64,000 nucleotides of DNA, from the NCBI GenBank assembly GCA_050249955.1, contig JBFWPN010000001.1, forward strand, positions 806,001-870,000, read 5' to 3'. Below the pieces are notes generated by a model. It had not been told where the DNA came from. It saw only the letters and a list, made by a program, of their open reading frames with translations, and made no database searches. The DNA is from CAVVIG01 sp050249955. GTDB taxonomy: Bacteria > Acidobacteriota > Vicinamibacteria > Vicinamibacterales > CAVVIG01. The first letter of the stretch is position 1, and the number at the start of each line of letters is the position of its first letter. This document shows positions 1 to 6,878 of the stretch, piece by piece. The position numbers were made by a program, and so were the translations under genes.

Positions 1-249
1 GGCTGGCGGCCAGTAGCCGAACTCGTCCTGGAAGCAGACCCCTTCGAGATCCGCCACGCGCGCCTGGAAGTAGGTCTGGGCGTCGGCGATGGCCTGGTTA
101 TAGATGGTGGGGGCGATCTCCCGCAGGATGAAGTCGAGCATCAGTCCGGCCTTCAGGTCGCCCATCTCCTGATCCAGCTCTTCTTCGGCGTAGCGCTTCA
201 CGGACGCCTGGAGCTTCTTCAGCGTCTCGGGAGGAATCTGGATTGCCAT
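1..249 (-). CDS. DUF2164 family protein (C-terminus cut by window edge)
   Basis: The 83 visible residues begin MAIQIPPETLKKLQASVKRY and continue with an acidic EEELDQEMGDLKAGLMLDF stretch and a conserved IYNQAIADAQ segment. That order (Ile/Pro-rich start, helical DxEMGxLxA, LDF, YNQA) is the signature of DUF2164, small cytoplasmic proteins of about 80-90 residues with no assigned function. Its ATG follows the stop of the upstream dehydrogenase gene with one base between, so the two are probably co-translated. The reading frame is open to the window edge; by family length only a few residues should be missing. Confidence 0.8.
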   Translation of the reverse strand, partial: MAIQIPPETLKKLQASVKRYAEEELDQEMGDLKAGLMLDFILREIAPTIYNQAIADAQTYFQARVADLEGVCFQDEFGYWPPA

Positions 250-250
250 G

Positions 251-1099
251 TCACTGCCCGAGCCGCGAGCCGGTCATCGCGACAATGGAATCGCCGTCCG
301 GATCCACGTACTTCCGCGCGGCAATCGCCCGCGCCATGTCCGACGTGGGGTATCTCAGGTGCGGCGTCTCGTCGGTGGCGGCGCGCACGATGACGCGGGC
401 GACGTCTGCGCCACTCTGCCCGACAGCGGCGAACACCTGGCTCGTGGCGCCGAGGTAGGCGGCGCGCATCACGTCGTAGGCACCGTCGGTGCCCGTCACC
501 TGCCGGCTGCCGAGCTGCTCCTGGACGGTGTTCACGAACTCGGTGTGCACCGGGCCCGGTTCGATGAGCGAGACGTGAATGCCGAGCCGCGCGGCCACGG
601 GCGCCAGGCTTTCCATGAACCCCTCGACGGCGAACTTCGCCGCGCAATACGCATCATTGAAGGGCTGGCCGATGAGGCCGCCAATGCTGGTGTTGCTGAT
701 GATGCGGCCGCCGCCGGCCCGGCGCATGTGCGGGAGCACCGCCTGGGTGACCCGCCAGACGCCGTAGAAGTTCGTGTCCATCACCCGGGTGAGGTCGTCG
801 AACCGCGTCTCCTCCAGCGTGCCGAGGAAGCCGGCGCCTGCGTTGTTCACCAGGAGGTCGATGCGGCCGTAGTCGCCCAGGATGCCATTGACGCAGGCGA
901 TGACCGACGCCGCATCGCACACGTCGAGCGCACGGATGTCGAGCTCGACACCCGCCGCCGAGGCTTCCTGGCTGAGCGCGTGAGACTTGCCCGTGTTGCG
1001 CATTGTCGCCACGACTGCGAAGCCGGCCTGTGCCAGCTGCACGGCCGTGAAGAGGCCGATTCCGGACGAGGTTCCAGTCACCAGTGCCACACGCGTCAT
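251..1099 (-). CDS. SDR-family NAD(P)-dependent oxidoreductase
   Basis: A 282-residue classical short-chain dehydrogenase/reductase, a cytoplasmic NAD(P)-linked alcohol/ketone oxidoreductase whose substrate cannot be told from sequence. Visible motifs are the Rossmann TGTSSGIG (8-15), NNAG (85-88), Ser138 in SNTSIGG, and the catalytic pair Tyr151/Lys155 in YCAAK. The length is slightly above the usual 250, which fits the classical subgroup with an extended C-terminus. A GGAG box 6 nt upstream supports the ATG. A hairpin array separates it from the acetyltransferase gene upstream; the DUF2164 gene follows directly. Confidence 0.9.
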   Translation of the reverse strand: MTRVALVTGTSSGIGLFTAVQLAQAGFAVVATMRNTGKSHALSQEASAAGVELDIRALDVCDAASVIACVNGILGDYGRIDLLVNNAGAGFLGTLEETRFDDLTRVMDTNFYGVWRVTQAVLPHMRRAGGGRIISNTSIGGLIGQPFNDAYCAAKFAVEGFMESLAPVAARLGIHVSLIEPGPVHTEFVNTVQEQLGSRQVTGTDGAYDVMRAAYLGATSQVFAAVGQSGADVARVIVRAATDETPHLRYPTSDMARAIAARKYVDPDGDSIVAMTGSRLGQ

Positions 1100-1116
1100 G
1101 TTCGCTCCATCGAGGC

Positions 1117-1199
1117 CCGGCTGAAGCCGGACACTGCACCTGTGCCCACCGTCAGGCGGGCCGTCCGCATCCGTTCATGGTGCCCGCCTTCAGGCGGGC
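1117..1199. repeat. Array of three palindromic hairpins (REP-like)
   Basis: Three palindromes sit in 83 bp: 1117-1130 (ccggc/gccgg around tgaa), 1144-1161 (imperfect gcccacc/ggcgggc) and 1182-1199 (perfect gcccgcc/ggcgggc around ttca). The last one contains the stop codon of the acetyltransferase gene, so its final residues (WPA) come from the repeat. Recurrent GC-rich palindromes at gene ends look like REP elements. They could act as transcript-end stabilisers or weak terminators; no T-tract follows. Confidence 0.65.
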
Positions 1200-1999
1200 C
1201 AGTTTAAGCCCTCGCAGCCGAACACCGTGTCTGGCGGGAACACCAGCCCGAACTCGCCGGCGAGCGCATCGAGCAGTTCGCCCGGATGCTCGAGCGTCCG
1301 TGCGTGCGCCCGCCCGTTCCGATCGCGCCGGGTCAGTTCCCGGTTCACCAGAGTGAGCCGCCCGCCGTCGGGCAGCGCGCGCGCCACCATCAACCGGCTG
1401 CGGAAGTGCGATTGCGGGTGCGCGCTCGTGTACCAGTTGGCCAGTTCCCGATCGATGGGCGGCATCGCCTCGCCGGTGAACTCGAGGACGTCGGCCCACT
1501 CGCCGCCCAGCTTCGCCTGATGGAAGAAGCGCCCCTCTTCGGCGACGATGCGCCGCGGTTCGTGCGGGGTGGCCTGCTCAGCGGCGACGTCGAACCTGAT
1601 TGCGCCGGTGAGCGACAGGTTGCCGACGCCGACATCGGCCACCCAGGGGATCCCGTCGATCACCACCCGCAGGAACAGGTGCGTCCGTGGGGGGGTGAAC
1701 TCGCGCGGACGCTGATAGCGCACCCGCGCGCTCAGCGGTGTCACGTCGAACCCGAGCTGCTCGAGGACGAGCAGCAGCAGGCCATTCTGCTCGAAGCAGT
1801 AGCCACCCCGTCCGTCTGCGACGATCTTTCGCGCGATGGCGTCGGGCGCGAGGTCGATGGGCCGGCCCAGGAGCACGTCGAGGTTCTCGAACGGCACCCG
1901 CTCGACATGCGCGGCCATGATGCCGTTCAGCGTCTGGAGGGAGGGCCCGGTTCCGCCGCCGTACCCGATGCGCGCGAAGTAGGCGGCGAGGTCGATCAC
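1190..1999 (-). CDS. Arylamine N-acetyltransferase (NAT)
   Basis: A 269-residue protein of the arylamine N-acetyltransferase family, which moves acetyl from acetyl-CoA to arylamines, hydrazines or related acceptors in the cytoplasm. The cysteine-protease-like triad is visible: Cys68 in GRGGYCFEQN, His107 in PPRTHLF and Asp122 in WVADVGVG, at family spacing. The N-terminal YFARIGYGG matches the usual opening. The start is GTG, one base after the stop of the gene upstream, pointing to co-transcription with the glycosyltransferase and the small helical protein. The acceptor is unknown; sugar or antibiotic amines are possible. Confidence 0.93.
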   Translation of the reverse strand: MIDLAAYFARIGYGGGTGPSLQTLNGIMAAHVERVPFENLDVLLGRPIDLAPDAIARKIVADGRGGYCFEQNGLLLLVLEQLGFDVTPLSARVRYQRPREFTPPRTHLFLRVVIDGIPWVADVGVGNLSLTGAIRFDVAAEQATPHEPRRIVAEEGRFFHQAKLGGEWADVLEFTGEAMPPIDRELANWYTSAHPQSHFRSRLMVARALPDGGRLTLVNRELTRRDRNGRAHARTLEHPGELLDALAGEFGLVFPPDTVFGCEGLNWPA

Positions 2000-2000
2000 G

Positions 2001-2471
2001 TCAGGGCCTGGCGACGTTGCGGAATGACTTCAGGAAGATCTCCCGGTCTTCCGGGTCGGCGATCGCCTGTCCGAGTCGGTCGGCCTCGGCGTAGTGCTCG
2101 GCATGCAGGCTGGCGTTGCCGGCACTCCTTGCCGCGGCTGCGAGCGTGGCATGCGCAAAGGCCTGCTCCCAGTCGGGTGCCTCGTGCTCGTTGAAGTAGT
2201 TGAACGCCAGCATCGCATAGCGCAGCCCCAGCGTGCCCTCACCCACCAGCGCGTGCGCCATACCGAGCAGCATGTGGGCACGTGCCTCCTGCAGCGGCGT
2301 CCCGACGCGGCCCCAGTGCCAGGCCGCCGCATGCGCCGTGTGCAGCAGTTCGTGCACCTCGCCAGGGCTCCGGTCGGGCTGTTCCACGAGCGCCCATGCC
2401 CGGTTGTTGCAGGCCACGGCGAACCACTTTTGCCACTTCGCGATCTCGTCCTGCGACGGTCGTTCAGCCAT
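2001..2471 (-). CDS. Uncharacterised helical protein, 156 aa
   Basis: I do not recognise the family. The protein begins MAERPSQDEIAKWQKWF and is almost entirely predicted helix, with alanine-rich stretches (HTAHAAAWHWGRVG, HATLAAAARSAGN) that resemble a TPR-like solenoid. It has no signal peptide and no cysteine motif beyond one Cys. The chosen ATG overlaps the 3' end of the glycosyltransferase gene by 8 bp, which implies translational coupling, and NAT follows after 1 bp. An upstream in-frame extension is possible but would overlap the glycosyltransferase deeply and lacks similar composition. Confidence 0.75.
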   Translation of the reverse strand: MAERPSQDEIAKWQKWFAVACNNRAWALVEQPDRSPGEVHELLHTAHAAAWHWGRVGTPLQEARAHMLLGMAHALVGEGTLGLRYAMLAFNYFNEHEAPDWEQAFAHATLAAAARSAGNASLHAEHYAEADRLGQAIADPEDREIFLKSFRNVARP

Positions 2472-3720
2472 GAGTGGGCCCCATGAGGATCGGTTTCGCG
2501 TCCTTCGTCCACCCTTCGTCCCAGGTGGGCCGCGCGGAGCGGCGGGCGCCCGTGCGCAGGCGCTCGAGTGTCGACTGGTCGGACGGGAAGGTCTCGAACA
2601 GGTCGAACAGCACGTCGGCGAGCTGGCGCCCGGTCGAGAACAGCAGGCCGTTGTCGCCGTGACGCACCCGCTCGGCGAGGCAGGCGCCGTAGTCGAGCGC
2701 ACAGACGGGGACGCCGGTGCCAAAGAGATCCGCCACCTTCATCGGGATGTCGAGGCCGGACGAGGACCGGTGCAGGCACAGGCCGAGATCGGCGCTGCCC
2801 ACCACCTTGGGATACTCCTCGGGCTCGAGCCACCGCGTGCGCAGCTGCACGCGGCGGGCGGGAAGCCCGGCAAACAGCCGCTCGAAGCGGAGGCGCCGCT
2901 CGCCGTCGCCGGTGACGAGAATCACGATGTCCGTGAAGCGGCGCCCCGGAGCCGCCGCCTCCCAGCCCCGGATGCGGTCCTCGAGGTAGTTCACCGCCTC
3001 GACGACCAGGTCGAAATCCTCATCCTCGGTCCAGCTCGTGGGACACACGATGAGCGCGTTCACGCCGAGCCGCACGCCGAGCCGCCCGAAGAGCGCCTGC
3101 TTGAACCGTTCGCGTTCGCCGCGCTCGACCGGCGTGAAGACCGCAGCGGGGCGGTCGTACAGCACGGTGGGTCTCGGCACACCGAACCGGCTCTCGAGCC
3201 ACGCGGCCATGCCGCGCGACACGCAGATGTTCGCGTGGACACGCCGGGCGTCGCGCCGCTCGTACCAGCGCGCCAGGCGCACCGCCGGGTTCCACCGGCC
3301 GAGGCGCTGCCGCAGGACGGTGTACCCCAGGTTGTGCCAGTCGACGACGAACCGGACGTCCTTGCGGTGCAGGGCGGACCAGCACACCGCCAGCGTGGGG
3401 AACGCCGGCGGGTTCTGCATCAGCACCAGGTCCGGCGGCGCCAGTCGGCGCAGGACGCGCCAGAGCTTCGCGGCCACGCGCAGCGTGTCCCAGATCGCCA
3501 CCAGGGCGTAGCCGGTGCCCGACACCTGCCGGTAGCGGAGCGTGGACGGCCGGAAGCGATGCACGGTGATGCGGGGGTCGTCGAGGATGGCACGCGGAAG
3601 CCCGGTGCCCTCGTACCCGATCAGATCGACGTCGGCGCCGCTCGCGGCAAGGGCCCGTGCGTGGTACTGCATGCGAGCGCTTTTGCCGAGGTCGGCCAGC
3701 GCGAGGACGACGGCACGCAT
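2464..3720 (-). CDS. ALG1-like (GT33-type) glycosyltransferase
   Basis: A 418-residue GT-B glycosyltransferase. Its sequence pattern matches eukaryotic ALG1/chitobiosyldiphosphodolichol beta-mannosyltransferase better than the common bacterial GT4 enzymes: NPPAFPTLAVCW, DWHNLGYTVL, ICVSRGM, then the C-terminal SSSGLDIPMKVADLFGTG and GENGLLF-like DNGLLF. It should use a nucleotide-mannose-type donor on a lipid-linked or other acceptor at the cytoplasmic face of the membrane; donor and acceptor are inference. The N-terminal helix is short and no clear membrane anchor is seen. A TATAAT box lies upstream at 3744-3749. Confidence 0.85.
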   Translation of the reverse strand: MRAVVLALADLGKSARMQYHARALAASGADVDLIGYEGTGLPRAILDDPRITVHRFRPSTLRYRQVSGTGYALVAIWDTLRVAAKLWRVLRRLAPPDLVLMQNPPAFPTLAVCWSALHRKDVRFVVDWHNLGYTVLRQRLGRWNPAVRLARWYERRDARRVHANICVSRGMAAWLESRFGVPRPTVLYDRPAAVFTPVERGERERFKQALFGRLGVRLGVNALIVCPTSWTEDEDFDLVVEAVNYLEDRIRGWEAAAPGRRFTDIVILVTGDGERRLRFERLFAGLPARRVQLRTRWLEPEEYPKVVGSADLGLCLHRSSSGLDIPMKVADLFGTGVPVCALDYGACLAERVRHGDNGLLFSTGRQLADVLFDLFETFPSDQSTLERLRTGARRSARPTWDEGWTKDAKPILMGPTHG

Positions 3721-3743
3721 GTGTGGTCAGCGAGAGAGGCTCG

Positions 3744-3749
3744 ATTATA
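3744..3749 (-). promoter_or_regulatory. -10 box TATAAT for the glycosyltransferase operon
   Basis: A perfect TATAAT on the minus strand lies 23 nt before the glycosyltransferase ATG and just inside the short gap after the topoisomerase stop. It predicts a leader of about 16 nt without a clear Shine-Dalgarno sequence. No good -35 is seen. Confidence 0.55.
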
Positions 3750-3757
3750 GACGAAGC

Positions 3758-4927
3758 TCACGCCGTCTTCTTCAGCCGCCTCGCGATCAGGGCGACCACC
3801 TCGCGCTCCTCCGGGGCCAGTGCTCTCCTGTCGGACAGCTTCGCACGGGTCGCGATGGCCCGGATGGTCGCGCCCTCCATGTACGCGTCCAGGATGGCCG
3901 GGTGGATGTAGCACTTCCGGCACACCGCCCTGGTGTTGCCGAGCCGTTTCGCCACGCTCTCGACGGCCTTGATGACGTTGCGCTTCGCCTGGGCCGTTGT
4001 CGTGCCGGGGCGAAGCGCCGCCAGCGCCTGGGCCGCCAGCACGGTGCCGGCCCAGGTACGGAAGTCCTTCGCCGTGAAGTCCTGCCCCGTCAGCTCGCGC
4101 AGGTAGGTGTTCACGTCGGCCGACCCCACGGTCTGCGTACGCCCCTCATCGTCCACGTACTGGAACAGCTCCTGGCCGGGCAGATCGCGGCACGCACGGA
4201 CGATGCGGGCGAGGCGTGCGTCCTGCAGGTCGATGGCGTGCCGGATGCCGCTCTTGCCGCGGAACGAGAAGCGTACCGTGCCCCCCCGCACCCTGGCGTG
4301 CCCATCCTTCATGGTGGTCAGGCCGACCGAGCCGTTCTGCCGTGCGTACTCCTCGTTGCCGACACGGATGAGGGTCTTCTCCAGGAGCTGCACCACGGTG
4401 GCGAGTACCTTCGCTCGTTGGAGCCCCGGACGCTGGAGGTCGGACGCCGTGCAGCGGCGGATATCGGGCAACGCCTCCGCAAAGGCGATGAGCCGCCCGT
4501 ACTTCACCTCGTCGCGCACCTCGCGCCACCGCACGTGATAGCGGTACTGCTTGCGGCCGCGGGCGTCGCGCCCGGTGGCCTGCAGATGGCCATCGGGATC
4601 GGGACAGATCCAGACGTCTGTCCAGGCAGGCGGGATGCCGAGCCCACGAATGCGCCGGAGTTCGGACCGCCTCACGAGGACGTGCCCGTTCGGCAGGACG
4701 TACCGGAAGTGGGGCCGGCGCCCACGCCTGCGGATGCCAGGCGTGGACCTGTCGTCCACGTAGCGGAGCCCGGCCACCCGTGCGGACTGCAGTGGGTCGA
4801 GGGGCGCACCGGCTGCGCGGCCGGAAGCCGCCGCGCGCGAACGGACCACGCTCCGCACGCGCGCCAGCCGCCCCGCCGCCCTCGCGGTATCAGCGTCCAG
4901 CTGCCGCCATGCCGCCGGAAGCCGCAT
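3758..4927 (-). CDS. DNA topoisomerase IB (eukaryote/poxvirus type)
   Basis: A 389-residue bacterial type IB topoisomerase, which relaxes supercoils through a 3'-phosphotyrosyl intermediate without ATP. Visible elements: N-terminal domain with GLRYVDD and PPAWTDVWICPDPDGHLQ, then the catalytic domain with RYHVRW (Arg), GKSGIRHAI (Lys), KDFRTWAGT (second Arg) and CRKCYIHP carrying the nucleophilic Tyr. Asn replaces the poxvirus His before that Tyr (NTRAVCRKCY), as in other bacterial members. The ATG directly abuts the BON-lipoprotein stop codon, so they form one transcription unit. These enzymes are patchily distributed in bacteria and often viewed as laterally acquired. Confidence 0.93.
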   Translation of the reverse strand: MRLPAAWRQLDADTARAAGRLARVRSVVRSRAAASGRAAGAPLDPLQSARVAGLRYVDDRSTPGIRRRGRRPHFRYVLPNGHVLVRRSELRRIRGLGIPPAWTDVWICPDPDGHLQATGRDARGRKQYRYHVRWREVRDEVKYGRLIAFAEALPDIRRCTASDLQRPGLQRAKVLATVVQLLEKTLIRVGNEEYARQNGSVGLTTMKDGHARVRGGTVRFSFRGKSGIRHAIDLQDARLARIVRACRDLPGQELFQYVDDEGRTQTVGSADVNTYLRELTGQDFTAKDFRTWAGTVLAAQALAALRPGTTTAQAKRNVIKAVESVAKRLGNTRAVCRKCYIHPAILDAYMEGATIRAIATRAKLSDRRALAPEEREVVALIARRLKKTA

Positions 4928-5446
4928 CTACTTCGCGGGCTTGATCTCGAGCGCGTTCGCGAAGTCCTTCACGCCAGGTGCCGCCTTGACCAGGTCGGAG
5001 ACCTTGTTCTTCTCGGCGGTGGTGCGCACCTCGCCCTTCACCGTGACCACGCCATTGCTCACGTCGAAGTTGATGTCGCGATCGCGCAGGACCTGGTCGC
5101 GATCGATCATGTCGCCGAGGTCGGACCGGATGCGGCCGTCCATGTCGTCGGCAGTGGTCTCGTTCACCTCGTTGATCGTCAGCTCGTTGAGCACGCGGCC
5201 CGACGTGCCCACCGCCGTCTCGGCCACCTGCGCAGCCCGTTCACGCTCGCGTGCCGAGTCGACGGTGCCCGTCAGGTGCGCAACGCGCGCGTCCTCGTCC
5301 CAATCCACGTTCACGTCCGGGATGTTCGCGTCCTTGAGCGCCTGCTCGGTACGGTCAGACGGGTCCGGCACGTTGTTGTCGCTGCAAGCCCCGGCGGCGA
5401 GCGCAAGCGTGAAGGCGACGGCGACACCGGTATGCATCACACGCAT
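4928..5446 (-). CDS. BON-domain lipoprotein
   Basis: A 172-residue exported protein with an N-terminal signal peptide ending LALAAGACSDN. The Cys suggests lipidation, although Ala at -3 is less usual for a lipobox. Two BON (OsmY-like) repeats follow, roughly residues 38-95 and 100-170, with the typical GTVDS and GEVRTTAEK turns. BON proteins are periplasmic or envelope stress proteins thought to touch membranes. The ATG is chosen by a strong GGGAGGG box 7-8 nt upstream; a further in-frame start 10 codons earlier lies before that box. A perfect 8-bp hairpin (5463-5484) sits just upstream of the ribosome binding site. Confidence 0.85.
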   Translation of the reverse strand: MRVMHTGVAVAFTLALAAGACSDNNVPDPSDRTEQALKDANIPDVNVDWDEDARVAHLTGTVDSARERERAAQVAETAVGTSGRVLNELTINEVNETTADDMDGRIRSDLGDMIDRDQVLRDRDINFDVSNGVVTVKGEVRTTAEKNKVSDLVKAAPGVKDFANALEIKPAK

Positions 5447-5462
5447 GACTGATCCCTCCCAT

Positions 5463-5484
5463 GGCCCGGCACCCACGCCGGGCC
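5463..5484. other. GC-rich hairpin in the 5' leader of the BON gene
   Basis: A perfect inverted repeat (ggcccggc/gccgggcc, 6-nt loop) lies about 17 nt upstream of the BON-lipoprotein start and immediately 5' of its Shine-Dalgarno sequence. It may affect mRNA stability or translation; no T-tract follows, so it is not an ordinary terminator. Confidence 0.45.
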
Positions 5485-5579
5485 GCGCCGCATCGGAAGC
5501 GGACGCTGCCGTCTGTCATAGCAATGGGAGGACCACCGGTTGCCGTACTGCTGACGTCTGGCGACGGCTGTGCGACAGC

Positions 5580-6857
5580 TCAGGAGGAACTCGGCCAGAG
5601 CTTCTCGCCCGTGATGAGGCGCACCCGCCGCTGCAGCGTGAAGAAGAACCAGGCCCACTCCCCCATCACGGCAACCCGGTTGCGGAAGCCGATCAGCCAG
5701 AAGATGTGAATCAGCACCCAGATGAGCCACGCAAACAGCCCCGACACCTGGAGCGGACCGATGTCGGCCACGGCCGAGGCCCGGCCGATGGTGGCCATGT
5801 TGCCGTAATCCGCATACCTGAACGGCGCGGGCGGCTGTCCGGCCACCAGCCGACGCACGTTGCGCGCCGCGTGCGCGCCACCCTGCTTGGCCACCTGCGC
5901 CACGCCCGGCAGCCACGCACCATCCTGCTGGAGCGCGCAGATGTCGCCGACGACGAACACCTCGGGATGACCGGGCACCTGCAGGGTCGGCTCTGCCAGC
6001 ACCCGCCCGGCGCGATCGAGCGGTACGCCGAGCGACGCCGCCAGCGGCGACGCGGCCACGCCGGCAGCCCACAGGACGGTCTGCGCCGCGATGCGCTCCC
6101 CGCCGATCAGCACGCCTTCGCGATCGACCGCGGTGACGGCCGCGTTCGTCCGGACATCGACCCCGAGGCGGGTCAACGATCGCACGGCGGCCGCGCGCAG
6201 GTGCGGCGGAAACGCCCCCAGGATGTGGGGGCCGCCCTCGAGCAGGACGATGCGCGCCGACTCGGGGTGGATGCGCCGGAAGTCCTGCCGCAGCGACTGC
6301 CGCGCAATCTCGGCCAGTGCACCGGCGAGTTCGACACCGGTCGGGCCGCCGCCCACGATCACGAACGTGAGCAGGCGCGTGCGTGCGGCATCGTCCGCCT
6401 CGCGTTCGGCCGCCTCGTACGCCAGCAGCACCTGCCGCCTGATCTCCAGCGCATCGTCCAGCGTCTTGAGTCCTGGTGCACGGGTCGCCCATTCGGGATG
6501 TCCGAAGTAGGCATGGGCCGCGCCGGTGGCCACGATCAGGTAGTCGTAGTGGACGACCTGCTCGGCGGCGCCGGCGGACGGATCGAGCAGCACGCAGCGA
6601 CGAGCGGGGTCGATGCCGCGGACGTCGGCCAGCAGGACGTTCACGTTCTGCTGGCGCCGGAGGATCCACCGGATCGGCGAGGCCACGTCGCCGGGCGAGA
6701 GTGCGGCGGTCGCCACCTGGTAGAGCAGTGGCTGGAACAGGTGGTAGTTGTGCCGGTCGATGAGGGTGACGCGCACCGGTGCCCGTGCGAGGGTCCGGGC
6801 CGCGTCGAGCCCGGCAAATCCGCCGCCGAGGATCACGACATGAGGGAGTGACGTCAC
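5580..6857 (-). CDS. ndh: Type II NADH:quinone oxidoreductase (NDH-2)
   Basis: A 425-residue FAD/NADH enzyme that feeds electrons from NADH into the quinone pool without pumping protons. It has an N-terminal FAD motif VVILGGGFAGLDAARTL, a second NAD-binding motif FVIVGGGPTGVELAGAL near 165-182 and VFVVGDICAL late in the chain. A hydrophobic, aromatic C-terminus (LFAWLIWVLIHIFWLIGF) provides the membrane anchor usual for bacterial NDH-2. The start is GTG, placed exactly 6 nt after a TATTAT box, so the mRNA is probably leaderless. It is divergent from the molybdopterin oxidoreductase, with 21 bp between the starts. Confidence 0.92.
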   Translation of the reverse strand: MTSLPHVVILGGGFAGLDAARTLARAPVRVTLIDRHNYHLFQPLLYQVATAALSPGDVASPIRWILRRQQNVNVLLADVRGIDPARRCVLLDPSAGAAEQVVHYDYLIVATGAAHAYFGHPEWATRAPGLKTLDDALEIRRQVLLAYEAAEREADDAARTRLLTFVIVGGGPTGVELAGALAEIARQSLRQDFRRIHPESARIVLLEGGPHILGAFPPHLRAAAVRSLTRLGVDVRTNAAVTAVDREGVLIGGERIAAQTVLWAAGVAASPLAASLGVPLDRAGRVLAEPTLQVPGHPEVFVVGDICALQQDGAWLPGVAQVAKQGGAHAARNVRRLVAGQPPAPFRYADYGNMATIGRASAVADIGPLQVSGLFAWLIWVLIHIFWLIGFRNRVAVMGEWAWFFFTLQRRVRLITGEKLWPSSS

Positions 6858-6862
6858 TGCGC

Positions 6863-6869
6863 GATAATA
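6863..6869. promoter_or_regulatory. Overlapping bidirectional -10 (GATAATA/TATTATC)
   Basis: On the minus strand TATTAT (6869-6864) ends 6 nt before the ndh GTG. On the plus strand GATAAT (6863-6868) ends 10 nt before the oxidoreductase ATG. One AT-rich patch could therefore start both transcripts, leaderless for ndh and nearly so for its neighbour. Confidence 0.6.
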
Positions 6870-6878
6870 ACCACACCT

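Noticed and set aside
1084..1356. Short plus-strand frame across the palindromic repeats near 1100-1350
   Set aside because: Overlaps the NAT gene antisense and consists of repeat-derived Arg/Pro/Ala-rich sequence without a ribosome site.
5463..5484. Rho-independent terminator upstream of the BON gene
   Set aside because: The hairpin is perfect but lacks a T-tract and lies between promoter region and ribosome site; kept as a leader hairpin only.
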